Shown in pieces: positions 34,061 to 44,618 of a DNA stretch of 64,000 nt (position 1 is the first letter of the stretch; each line of letters opens with the position of its first letter). The stretch covers positions 165,783,965 through 165,847,964 of the forward strand of contig CM065802.1 of assembly GCA_033398695.1 (NCBI GenBank), given 5' to 3'. Position numbers and translations under genes: made by a program. This DNA is from Orobanche coerulescens (taxonomy: Eukaryota; Streptophyta; Magnoliopsida; Lamiales; Orobanchaceae). The notes under the pieces are model-generated. The model had not been told where the DNA came from and searched no databases. It saw only the letters and a list, made by a program, of their open reading frames with translations.

Positions 34061-35724
34061 AGTCTTCAAAAATTCACTTCAAAATATCACAAGAACTAGT
34101 GACGGCTCTACCAAATAAAAACTTATAAATATAGTCAACCATGTAATGTTCATGCAATGTTAAATTTCACAGTTGTATACTACCAAGTACCAACAAAAAT
34201 ATCAATAAGTAATTACAAGTAATATCGCCACACGTTTTAGGGATGTTATAAAAATTAGAATCCAAACATGTTGTATTAACAAATTATATTTATATTCATC
34301 ACCCTACTCGGATATTAGCTAATATTTTGGCAAAATAATCTAATATTTTGAAAAATAATATATGAGGGACAATTTTATCAAAGTAATATTTTGCAGAGAA
34401 AACTTAATATAAAGCATATTACAACTCTAAAAGCTCCTATATACACATTAATGTTTTAACATTTTATCATGTCAATATCAAAATTATAAATATGATCATA
34501 TAACAATAGTTGTGCCAATATCATCTAAGTATAGTTTTAAACCTTAGGAACAAGGAAAGCACCCAAGTAATGTATCTTTAAGATTATTGTATGAGCAGTT
34601 AATTTATGATGATATTTTGCTATGAAAGTCTATAAAAGTATATATTTAAAATATATTACAGTCATAAATACTTGCCTCATATATTTATGTTCATACAGAT
34701 ACTACTGTTTGTTGTTAACATGTAGTATAATATTAGATAGTGTATGGCATGAATAAATATAAACTATATACAATAAGTTATTAGGTTTCATTTATAAATA
34801 AAAGATAACATGGAATAAGGGAAATATTTCAAAGTCTTAGTTACACTAGTATGTATATGCGATATGTGATTTCCTAGCATACTCTTTATAGGTTTTCACC
34901 AAGGTGTCTCCAACAAAGAATCAAAGACATATATCCCTATGCAGTTTAGAGAATAGAAATCATAGAGGGGTTTTGCCAGCCAACAAATTCTTCCACATAC
35001 AACACCCAAGAATTGAAGCCTGGACAACATGCTAACCAGTTTGTACTATTATTTAGTTTGTTAATTTATCTTTTTATTATTGCGTATATGCTTCTGAACT
35101 GTTGCATTATATTACTCATGTTGACCTGATATAACTTCTTGACACACAATTTACATCAGGCAGCATAGTACGTTGCAAATAACATATGCATGAAAAGTAC
35201 ATACCTTGGATACTTTGTATATGAAATCAACCCTCAAGTATTAATCGGAAGAGCCATTCGTCATCGATTCGATAGCAAAAAAGAAACTAGTGTCTGATGC
35301 AATAACTAGAGCAAACTCGAGCTGATAACGTGTTATAAATCTACTAGAAATATAGAGAGAATTGAGTGAAATGAAGAGATCATTTCATTCATATATGTGT
35401 ATATCTTACATATCAAGAATATGGACTTTATGTAGGCTTATGATTCAAGAGTTACAATAGAGATAAAATACCAAAGGTCGAGACTTGAAAAGCCAAATGA
35501 TGTATGTATTAATGGAGAAAGATGAACAGTTAAAGGTCATCCAATAATACATAACCTTTAGGCAATTATCTTTTATATTATTTTCTCATTTTCAATTTAA
35601 GTTGGAGGTTTCACTATTTTTTATTTTCTAAAATAAGTTTTTCATTTGAATATTTTATATTTTTATATCCAAATTATCCATACTTCACAAATTCCACAAA
35701 AAACACCATATTACTTTTTTTTTA
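34061..35724. other. AT-rich stretch without recognisable genes
   Basis: I see no long ORF and no clear element ends. The only suggestive site is at 35321-35345: on the minus strand TTTATAACA is followed by CGTTATCAGCTCGAG, which resembles the LTR end and primer site of some plant copia elements. If so, a short copia LTR lies to the right (about 35331-35620). The support is weak. This may be the least retrotransposon-dense DNA in the window. Confidence 0.35.
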
Positions 35725-37295
35725 TCGTGTCATTCCGAGACGTTATTTTTGAGCCACTTTGCCGAGGGACGTCATTTTTGAAGTCGTTCAACATTGGAGA
35801 TTATTTTCAACCCGTTCCGCTTAAGGATGTTATTTTTTACTCATTTCGTCACGTGATGTTGTTTTTCTACTGTTTTCACCCATAGACATTATTTTCATTC
35901 CATCCCGCACCAGAAGGTCATTTTCGATTGTTTTTGTCCCAGCACGTTATTTTTGACCTAATTTTCCACACACATTATTTCCGACCAGTTTCCCAAGAGC
36001 GTCATTTTCGACCATATTTCGTTGTGGGGCGACAATTTCGACCAGTTTTGTCACAAAATGTTGTTTTGGACCCTCTTCATCCAGGAACATTATTTCGACC
36101 AGCTTCGTCTAGGGACGTCATTTTCGACCGCTTCGCCCTGGATGATATTTTCGATCAATTTCGCTGTTTTCATCTACGGACATCATTTTTGACCAATTTT
36201 GTCTCGGGATGTCATTTGCGACCAGTTTCTCCCCAGGACGATTTTTTTTGTCTTTTTTGCTTCAGGGGATATTTTCGACCAATTTCGTCATGGGATATTA
36301 TTTTCGATCAATTATGCCCCAAGACATTATTTTCGACTCATTTCGCCTCGTGAAGATATTTTCAGCCCATTTCGCCCCGTGATGTTATTTTCAGCCTGTT
36401 TCGCCCTGTGATGTTATTTTTGCCCCATGACGTTATTTTCGACCTGTCCCAGGATGTCATTTTCGGCTCGGGACATGGTTTTCGACCTATTTTATCCCGA
36501 GATGTTATTTTCGACTATTTTCGCCTTGAGATGTCATTTTCGACTCATTTCGACCCGAGGCGATACTTTTGGCCTGTTTCGCCCCAAGACATCATTTTCG
36601 GTATGTTTCGTCATGGGGCGTCATTTTCGACCCATTTCGTTCCCATGCATTATTTTCGAACTGATTTGTCCCATGACATAGTCTTCGACTATTTTTGCCC
36701 CTAGACGGTGTTTTCGACCCGAGTTTATTTTCGACTATTTCTGCCTCAGGTCGTCATTTTCAATCTGTTTCGCCCCAAGATGATATTTTTTACGCATTTT
36801 ATCCAATGAAGTCATTTCGACCATTTCCGCCCCAGGACGTCATTTTCGACCGTTTCTCCCTGGGACGACATTTTCGTCTCATTTTGCCCAGGGATGTCAT
36901 TTTCAACCCATTTCAACATGGGGCGTCATTTTCGACCCGTTTTCTCCAGGGATGTCATTTTCGACCCATTGCACCTCGGGACGATATTTTCATTCCGTGA
37001 CGTCATTTTCGACTCGTTTCGCAATAGCACGACATTTTGGCCCGTTTCTCTCCGGACGTCATTTTCTATTTTTTCGCCCCTGGACGTCATTTTTTATTTG
37101 TTTTGCCCTCAAGTGTTATTTTCGATCTGATTTGTCCCATAATGTAAATTTTTGATTGTTTTCGTCACTGGTCATCATTTTCGACCCGTTTTGCACAAGG
37201 ACGTCATTTTCAATTATTTTTGCCATGGGACATTATTTTCGACCGGTTTCGCCCCAGGACAACATTTTCAGCCCATTTCATCCTAGGGCATTTTT
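35725..37295 (+). repeat. 29-bp minisatellite, forward arm (~54 units)
   Basis: Tandem units of 29 bp have a consensus close to GGGACGTCATTTTCGACCC followed by RTTTCGCCCC. Consecutive units at 36530-36660 measure exactly 29 bp with 60-85% mutual similarity, so this is an old or drifting array. It generates spurious open frames because 29 is not a multiple of 3. CpG-containing GACGTC (a palindrome) and TTTCG are conserved across many units. Confidence 0.92.
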
Positions 37296-37400
37296 TTTAG
37301 TGTGTAGGGCTAAGTACAATCGGTTTGATTGGGACAACCGAGTCCATGGATTTTACGTATGCAACCATGCAAGGGTTGGCCTATGCAATGAAGAATGACT
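37296..37400. other. Spacer between inverted minisatellite arms
   Basis: About 105 bp of unrelated sequence includes GGTTTGATTGGGACAACC. It separates forward units ending near 37295 from inverted units starting near 37405. It would be the loop of any long hairpin transcript. Confidence 0.75.
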
Positions 37401-37990
37401 AACGTACTGATCGAAAATGACGTCTTAGAGAATGGGTCGAAAATAAAGTCTTGTGATAAAGCTGGTCAACAATGTCATCACAGGGAAAAAACATGTCGAA
37501 ATTGACATCCCGGAGTGAAATCGAAAATGATTTCATAGGACAAAACAGATCGAAAATAGTGTCCCAAGACAAAACAGATAAAAAATGACATCCGCGAACA
37601 AAAATGATGGTCCGGATGAAACGAGATGAAAAATGTTGCCCTGGGGTAAAACGGATCGAAAATGACGTCCTAGGATGAAATAGAACGAAAATGACATCCA
37701 GGGTAAAACGGGACAAAGATGACATCGTGGTACAAAATGGGCCAAATATGATGTTCGATGACAAAATCGGTCGAAAATAACGTCCCTATACGAAACGGGT
37801 TGAAAATAACATCCCTGAGTGAAAGGACCGAAAATGTTGTCTTGTGAAATAGAGTGAAAATAACGTCATGGGTCGAAAATGGCGTCCCAGAGCACACAGG
37901 CTGAAAATGACATCCTAGTGCGAAGTAGGTTTAAATATAATCCCATTACGAAATGGGTCAAAAGTATCGTTATGGGGGCAAAAAGGGTCA
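37401..37990 (-). repeat. 29-bp minisatellite, inverted arm (~20 units)
   Basis: The same unit appears in reverse complement (for example GGTCGAAAATGACGTCC-type and GGGTCGAAAATAACGTCCC). It abuts LTR K at 37996, so the arm was probably longer before K inserted. The continuation is not visible in the window. Confidence 0.9.
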
Positions 37991-37995
37991 AAAAT

Positions 37996-39009
37996 TATAA
38001 TATCCGAGATTTTTGTTTCTAGTTGTTTTGAATTATTTGTCATTTTATATTTAATGTTCCTTTATTAGGGATTATATTTTTTTCGTTGATTGCGATATTT
38101 AGACTGTGTTATCGTGTTGACGTTAACATGAATTCTTTGGCGTTAGTTTTGTGGTGATTCAGATGTGTGTTCGTGATTCATTTTTATATCGGTTCGTCGA
38201 CTCGCTGAAGCATTTTCGCCAATTCTGGAGGAACACGACAGTAAACACGCCGTTGGTTGCGCTATGTATTGGGCCGTTTGTGACACGATCGAGTAAGGGC
38301 CGAGTGTGCACCTCGTGTTGCGCGCCATGTGTGTGTGTTTAGCATATGTACTCACAAGACAGGACACAGTCGAGACACACAATTGTGTATGTCATGCGTG
38401 TTGTGCCGTTTGTGAGAACACGACTTTGAACACGATGTTCGTGCACTCCCTTTAGGTATTCGCCAACATTCAAAACACGGCCGTCAACACAGTGATGTTT
38501 GAGTCGTTCCCTGGGCTGTTTGTTCAGATGTATAAATAATACGGTCATATTCTTTAGCCGCATTTCATTTCTCTCTCTCTCGATTTTGGGCTATTTCTCA
38601 AAGGTTTCGATCCTTGAACAAATTATCATAATATATTGAGGTCTTGCTCGTGATTAACATCATCCTTTTTTTATTCTTTGACTGTTTCGAGGTAATTCCC
38701 TGAAAATCTATATTTGTCTATTTTTGGGATTTGCTTGAGGGTTCGATTTCACCCGATTTTGATGAATTGGTTAATGTTAGATGCTGTTATTGACCGAGTT
38801 CTATGAATTGTATATCCATATTTTGAGTTTGTTTAACCCGATTGGCGGTTTGAGTGTTCTTAAAAATTTTTGGACATTTAATGTTTGATTAAATATTTTA
38901 TGATTTTCCTTCGGGGGATGGATATGTTTTCCGTCGTTATTAGTTGTTAGTGATTGTGTTGTTGGTTCTCGGGGTGAATGTAGGCTTTCGGGGCTTTTCG
39001 ATCGAACCT
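37996..39009 (+). repeat. LTR K, 5' portion
   Basis: It starts TATAATATCCGAGATTTTTG, a slightly damaged version of the D-type start TGTAATATCCGCATTTTTC. A region of ACACGAC/GTGTT-rich near-palindromes (38235-38500) precedes a TATA box GTATAAATAATAC (38528). A donor-like TGTTTCGAG|GTAATT follows at 38692 with CCCTGAAAATC after it, homologous to J and E. LTR D1 interrupts it at 39010 inside the putative intron. The rest of K is not seen. Confidence 0.65.
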
Positions 39010-39168
39010 GTTTTAATACCCGAGATTTTCATTTCCGGTAGCCTTGAATTTTTATCACTTTAACTGGATTGCATGATGTTTGTGTCTATATGATCATGTG
39101 TCATGGTTTGTCATGTGTTTGTTTGCGAATCAGATTGTTGGTGTTGTACGTTAGTGTTTTATCGCATG
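39010..39168 (+). repeat. LTR D1, first part
   Basis: It starts TGTTTTAATACCCGAGATTT and resembles the LTR at 63297 (TGTAATATCCGCATTT). It is interrupted by element B at 39169. Together with 54986-55065 it gives ~235 bp before the palindrome cluster, close to the 240 bp seen in the 63297 copy. Confidence 0.55.
39164..39168. other. Target site duplication of element B, left copy
   Basis: GCATG directly precedes the B LTR start. The same GCATG follows the B LTR end at 54981-54985. Confidence 0.9.
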
Positions 39169-39474
39169 TGTAATGCCCGGATAATTATTATGTATTTATC
39201 TTGTATTCGATCTTGTAAGATTTGACTTTGTGATGTTACTAATCGGAGTTTGGTTTCCCGTATTCGTATCCTTACGTTTTCGTATCTCCATCATTTTGCA
39301 TGCGTGGTTCGGCACGTCTTAACGCACGCTAGAGGATGATATTAACATACGCTACGACTGCAGCATAAAGTACGTTATGTGATGAGCTTAACGTACGTAA
39401 GCTCAGTCAACTCGAGATCCAACAAGGGTCGGCGTGTGGGGGCCATGGAAGATTCATGAAATGCTCCGCGTGAA
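39169..39474 (+). repeat. Element B 5' LTR, first part
   Basis: TGTAATGCCCGGATAATT through to the C insertion point, matching 52644-52949. It includes the first palindromes (CTTAACGCACGCTAGAGG, CTTAACGTACGTAAGC at 39320-39400). Confidence 0.92.
39470..39474. other. Target site duplication of element C, left copy
   Basis: GTGAA precedes the C LTR. The matching copy is at 48628-48632. The uninterrupted site is seen in the B 3' LTR as TCTGCGTGAACCTGGACGG near 52940. Confidence 0.95.
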
Positions 39475-40805
39475 TGTTGCGATATTTCCTACATGCAAGT
39501 GCACGTCATCGTTTACAAGTAATAAAGTGATAAGTAGAGTATCGTTCCCACGAGGATTGAATCTCTAACTACCGATTTTTTCGTATTCCAATTTTATCTG
39601 AACAATCGAATTTGGGTTTTGCGATTAATAACTAAAAGAATTACTAAAAACCTAAGCAGTAGAAAACAATATCTTGGATAAAAGAAATCAAATGATGAAT
39701 AAGTCTAGGGTTCTGAATCCACCTTAGTTTATCTGAATTTACTCTCGATTATCCGTAATAAATAATTTTCCCAATTTATTGAAGGCGGAGATTGCTAATA
39801 TATTCTACCGCCTCTCCCGAGGTCAATAGATTTATCTAAAGGCGAATAACGCACTCTATCCCTAGGTGAATTAATTCGTCAATAGGCGAAAAGCATAAAA
39901 TCTCCTAAAGGCCACGTAGTTCCTATGAGTATATTCCTATCTCACAGAATAAAACGGTCCTCACCAATAGTTCCTCACCAAATCTCCTCTCCCGATTCGA
40001 AGTGAATGATTAAATCAATACAACTATTGGCCAGATACTTGCAAGCATTAAACTTAATTGGGAAAACTCAATAAAAAGGTAATAAATTGGATAATCTCAA
40101 TCAATTCGTCAAAACAAAGGTTTCATCAAAACCCTAGATTAGGGCTTTAGCCTGACATACTAAAAATTGAAAATACAGAATAAATAAACGAAAGCATAAA
40201 ATTCAAACGCAGATGAAGCGCGGATTCCTCCGTTCTTCAGCTTCCGCCTTCTGCCCTTGAATCCTTCTGCTTCCCTCTTCTTCTCCGTCTCCAAGCTTAA
40301 GCTCTCCAAGGTTAAAAATCCCAAGATTCCAAGATGATTTAATTAGGGTCTTAAACCCTATTTATAGCTCAGCAATCAGCAAATCGCGTCCGTATTAGTC
40401 GGTCGAAAACTGGCTTCGAAACAGCTCAAAATCCGCGCGGGCATACACAAACCGCCAAGTATGCCGCGGCTCACTAAACCTATGCCGCGGCACATCGCCT
40501 TCAGCTGAATGCCTGGGCGTTAATTAATTCTTCTGTGCCGCGGCTCACCTGGGTTGTGCCGCGGCACAGAGTACAGGTTACTCTGCCCTTCGGCTGGTGT
40601 CTTCCTATGCCGCGGCTCAGCTTCCTTGTGCCGCGGCTCAGAGTCCAGATTAGCCGTTTTCGCCCGTTTTGCCTCGTTTTAGCTCTCGGACTTCAATTTC
40701 CTGTCAATCATACAAAATTAAGGCATTAAAAGCTCATTTAGACAATTTCACTCACCAAAACACTACAAAATAATGATAAATAAGCGTATGAAAATACGCC
40801 TAACA
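39475..40805 (-). repeat. Element C 3' LTR, 1331 bp
   Basis: On the minus strand TGTTAGGCGTATTTTC to ATATCGCAACA. About six GCCGCGGC palindromes lie at 40455-40650, upstream of the TATA box GAGCTATAAATAGG (plus strand CCTATTTATAGCTC near 40358). It is highly similar to the 5' LTR outside the palindrome block. Confidence 0.95.
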
Positions 40806-40823
40806 AATACCCCCAAACTTAAG
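40806..40823 (-). other. Element C polypurine tract
   Basis: Minus strand GGCTTAAGTTTGGGGGTATT, directly before the LTR start. It is identical in form to Athila2 at 30580-30599. Confidence 0.85.
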
Positions 40824-42100
40824 CCTTTGCTTGTCCTCAAGCAAAAAGAATTAAATTCAATAAAAAAAATGTCATGTATCATCGTGCAACTCATAGTGTT
40901 CAACCTAATCAATACTATCCTGTAATTCTCTCTAAATAATACGAGTGTCATAAAAGCGAGCTGCACTCAGAATAATGATTCCGCAAAGTAATCAAATTCC
41001 GTCCTAATCACTCGTTCATGAAGAAAATCCAGCTTAAAGATTAACAAAACGTGAGTCAAATCGACCGTCAATAAGAAAGGCTAACACAACCAAGCTAGTT
41101 CGTCCCGTTCCACAGTCGAAAGGCACAATTTTCACGAGTTTCATAACAAATAAACCTCGGACAGTATCCCCTTATATATGTGCTCAAGAATTTGATTCGA
41201 GTTGACCACTAGGTTAGGATCTCGGGATGTTTCATCGGGATAATCCTAGGGTGGAACTTCCATTCTCATGTATTAGGAAACCGTTTGACGTAAAAGACAC
41301 TCATGGGGCACATGGATGCTTCTAGTTACTAAGTTCCCGTCTACAGCGGAGAAACAACTCGAATACATAATTTCCGCATGTCCGAATCAAGGTTGCCGTT
41401 TTACGCGAGAGTAAACAGCGGGTCACGCGAATACCCCCGGTTACTAGGCTCCCTTTTCTTGGCGCATGTGAAATAACTAAATCACTAGTCTAATCGGGGT
41501 CGTCGTTTTACGCGAGAGTAAACAACGGGTCACGCGAATACCCCCGGTTACTAGACTTCCCTTCATAGAACACATTCTCTCGACTTTAGGGAAAAACTGA
41601 CCGACTCAAAACTCGATCTAAGTGCCAACACGACTAAAGAAACAGTACGACTCACTATCTGGAAAATGTAGCCAAACGTATTGATGGGGATTTAAAAACA
41701 AGTATGTATCGTCTCTTATCTGCCAAGACCTCTACAATCACGAAAAATTTCGGACCTAAATGATTACTAAGCAGAACAGAAAAAACTGACTACAACTCGA
41801 CTAAAACTCGACCGCTTCTTCAGAGAGAAAAACAGTGTCGTAACATCAGTATCACACAAATAGAAGCACGAACAATTCACGAATAAAGAAAACTAAGACA
41901 AGCAAGGCTATCTAAAAAAAAAAAAATTACGCAAAGAAATGAAAAGTGCAACGAAATAACGTACAACAATAAAATAAAGTACATCAATGAATGTAGAAAC
42001 TGAAAGTAAATCCCCCCCAAACTTAGGACGTACATTGACCTCAATGGACAAAAATGATATGCAAGAAAAGTAAAAGGTCAAGTACTCCCCTCCAGTCTGC
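40824..42100 (-). other. Element C 3' untranslated region with repeats
   Basis: No coding frame. ~115-bp repeats at about 41280-41575 are marked by TTTTACGCGAGAGTAAAC and GGGTCACGCGAATACCCC. A second polypurine tract copy lies at 42012-42027 (minus strand CCTAAGTTTGGGGGGG), just after the PTTP ORF. Confidence 0.7.
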
Positions 42101-43507
42101 TCAGGAGCTGGTGCCGGCATCGTCCGGTGAGGAGGGTGGTGTGGCTGGCCGGGCGGGCGCAATAAATGGCCCGTCGGGATGCAGGATATGGGCCGTCCAT
42201 GCGACAAGGTGCTCCTGATGATAAGCATCCCTCGCAGCAAGACGCCTCGCCACTCGTCGGCTGGCCCGGCGGGCCTGCTCTCGCAACTCGGCACGGACGG
42301 TAGCAATAACACTCTCCTGCTCCGCCCGCTGCTCCTCCCGCATGGCAGCCATCAAGCCCTCTCTCTCTCCTCATCTCATCTCTCTCTCTCCTCGTCTCCT
42401 CTCTCAGCTCCTCTCTCTCTCTCCTCAGCTCCTCTCTCTGCTCCTCTCTCTGCCTCCTCAAATCCTCCCGCAGCCCATCAAATAACTCCTCCAACCTCGC
42501 CCTGTCGGGCTGAGGGCCTCCATCTCCATGCGTCAACAAAAGCGGCTCGGGGGATCCCTCGTGAGCCTCCTCTAGCAAAAATCCTCTCCCCCGAGCGTGC
42601 GCTGGCGCTCCGCCCCACTGATCGAAGTGTGATATGATGCGGTGGTCGATCGGGGCCTATGGGGCTAGCATCGGCTCGTCGTCTGACCACGTCAGCCTCG
42701 ACTGCCGGCATAAAGCGCAGATGAGGGAGGGGTGCTTCAACCCCGTCTTGGCCCCCCCTGGATACTCTGGAAGATAGATCGGACCAGGACGGGGGCCACA
42801 TCGAAACGCAGCCCGGAAGTGATAGCAAGAAGTGTCCGGGCGCGGGAGAGAAAGACTGTACGGATCTAGGAGGTGGGGTCAATGCGTGCGCAGATAAAAT
42901 AAAGCCAGGCACGCCCGAGCCGGCTGAGGCGCGAGCTCCTGAAGTGAAAAGTGGAAGAACTCTGTGCTCGCTGCTCCCAGTCGGTACCGGGCTGTGCAAT
43001 GGTTTCAAGCAGGGCCTCCTTAGTGAGGCTGGTCATCACTCGGTCATAGGCTGACTCGTCAACCACCGGAAACCCAAAAAGCCTCCGAATAGCAGCCGTG
43101 GAGAAATCAACTGTAACCCCTCGGACGTCAACCTGAGTCCGAGACTCTAAAGACGGCAACGTATGCCCTGCCCGGATGTGCTTCAGCAGTGCACTGGCGT
43201 AAAACTCCTGCACGATCGAGATAACTGCGGGCTCGGGAGGTGCGGTAAATCTGGCCCACCCCATCTCGTCGATCATGGTGAGCAATTCCCCGTCCTGAGG
43301 AGCTGGAGTAAAACCCCTCTCTGGAATAAGTGGTCGTGGCCGGATCTTTTCATTAAATATCTTGTGAATTTCGGGGTCCGAAAATTGGTGCCCCTCCACC
43401 TCGGCCCGACCACGAGAGGTCTCCCCTCGAGTAGGGGATGACTCGGTCCTAGCACGCTTGCTCAGCTTCTTTGTGCGCGCCATAATCAGTCCTGAGAAGT
43501 ACAACAC
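42101..43507 (-). pseudogene. PTTP / envelope-like ORF of element C
   Basis: The N-terminal 213 codons (43507-42866) are open: a basic MARTKKLSKRAR start, FSDPEIHKIFNEK, PERGFTPAPQDGELL, MGWARFTAPPEPAV, then VDVRGVTVDFSTAAIRRL and LSRLGRAWLYFICAR. They match the Pfam plant putative transposon protein family. A TAG at 42866-42868, one or more frameshifts before 42578 and another inside a CT-rich microsatellite (42358-42470) break it. The C-terminal part (42355-42101) shows MREEQRAEQES, RRLAARDAYHQEH and a proline-rich tail ending DDAGTSS. The product is often called envelope-like from its position, but I see no signal peptide or membrane segment. An acceptor-like ACTTCTCAG lies ~15 bp upstream. 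Confidence 0.82.
42358..42470 (-). repeat. CT/GA microsatellite inside the PTTP ORF
   Basis: Interrupted CTCTCTCT and CTCCTCTCT runs on the plus strand. On the minus strand it codes for an R/E-rich helix (RREREELREETRRER), which replaces a shorter, non-repetitive helix in Athila2. The reading frame changes within it. Confidence 0.8.
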
Positions 43508-44160
43508 GAGGGTTTATTCATGCAAAAATAATAACAATGATCTATGTGCGGCTAAGGATGTCCAGCCAGAAATTCCGAATTTAAGAAAATAGCGCATACG
43601 TGAGAGAAAGATGAATTTGGACTTAAACATTTAACCTGGATGTAAGGGTTGGGCTTGCTGTAAATTCAAAACGTATACGTTGCACGAAAATTCAAAACGA
43701 TTGCTTTTTCAAAGAAAATTTTTCATTTAGGCAATTTATCAGACACCTTGAGGGCACACGTTTACTTGAAGAATAAACATAGTTATAGCTCGATTCAACC
43801 CTCAAAAATCAAAACATAATTCAATCATCATGAACTTAACACATTCAACTCATTGATATTCCGATTTAACCATGAAAATTCGATAAAACTACCATGTTAT
43901 TCTCTAAACAATCCTAAAACTTTCGAAGGAGAATAAACATGTTCCATTCATTCAAAGCAAAAACAACTTCCAAAATAAATCATAAGCAAGTCAAGATTAA
44001 AGATTGAAACATACCTTTTGAAGATTGCAAGAAAAAAATCGCAGGAAGAAAAGAAAATGGAAGAACTTGTTCGGCCGGTCGCGCGCTGGGGAGGGAAGGA
44101 AAAGGAGAAGGGAGGCGTACCTGATAATGCCGGCCGAATGCGTGTTATATGCTACCTGGC
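43508..44160 (-). other. Leader of the PTTP ORF in element C
   Basis: Non-coding. It resembles the leader of Athila2 and Athila3 in parts (ending of an A/T-rich segment, a TTTGATAAAATGC / TCTGATAAATTGC phrase, then a stretch with acceptor-like TTCTCAG). A CATATAACACGC near 44145 could be a weak TATA box for the palindrome cluster next to it. Confidence 0.4.
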
Positions 44161-44410
44161 CTTTCGGATTCCGCATAGTGTGCCGCGGCACAGATAAAGT
44201 GAGCCGCGGCACAAGGTACAGTCCCTATTACCTGTGTTCTCGTTTTGTCGTGTGCCGCGGCTCAGATTTCGTGTGCCGCGGCTCATTTCCAAGTGTGCCG
44301 CGGATCATTTAAGCCGTGCCGCGGCACAGGGTACAGTTGGTTTGGCCTCCCCTTGCGATTGATGTGTGCCGCGGCTCACAATACTTGTGCCGCGGCTCAT
44401 ACTTCAGTTT
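44161..44410 (-). promoter_or_regulatory. Internal GCCGCGGC cluster of element C
   Basis: Seven to eight copies of TGTGCCGCGGCACA or GTGCCGCGGCTCA occur in 230 bp between protease and the PTTP ORF. The same motif fills the LTR U3 upstream of the TATA box. On the minus strand this cluster is followed by GCATATAACACGC and then the ORF leader, so it resembles a second promoter. Confidence 0.55.
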
Positions 44411-44618
44411 CTTCCCTGGGACTTTCCTGCACAGAATTTTGAGAAGAAGACGTTAAAAACGAGAGGCAGAAGCAAATTGAAGCACAAAAATGATGAAAAA
44501 TAAGAATCACGAATACAAGAAAAATAAAGAAATGCAAAAAAAATCTACAACTACGAACTCGGTTTGCCTCCCGAGAAGCGCTAAGTTTATAGTCTTCAGT
44601 CGGACCTATTGGACAACG

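Noticed and set aside
35321..35620. Possible copia LTR end and primer site (minus strand TTTATAACA then CGTTATCAGCTCGAG)
   Set aside because: Only a short resemblance. I could not find matching LTR ends or a gag start, so it is mentioned only as a weak hint.
35928..37130. Series of overlapping open frames of 70-141 codons rich in VIFD and FRPVS phrases
   Set aside because: They come from the 29-bp tandem repeat read in rotating frames. No start context, domain or conservation supports a protein.
42179..42637. 152-codon plus-strand frame rich in S and L
   Set aside because: It is the antisense shadow of the CT/GA microsatellite and PTTP ORF of element C.
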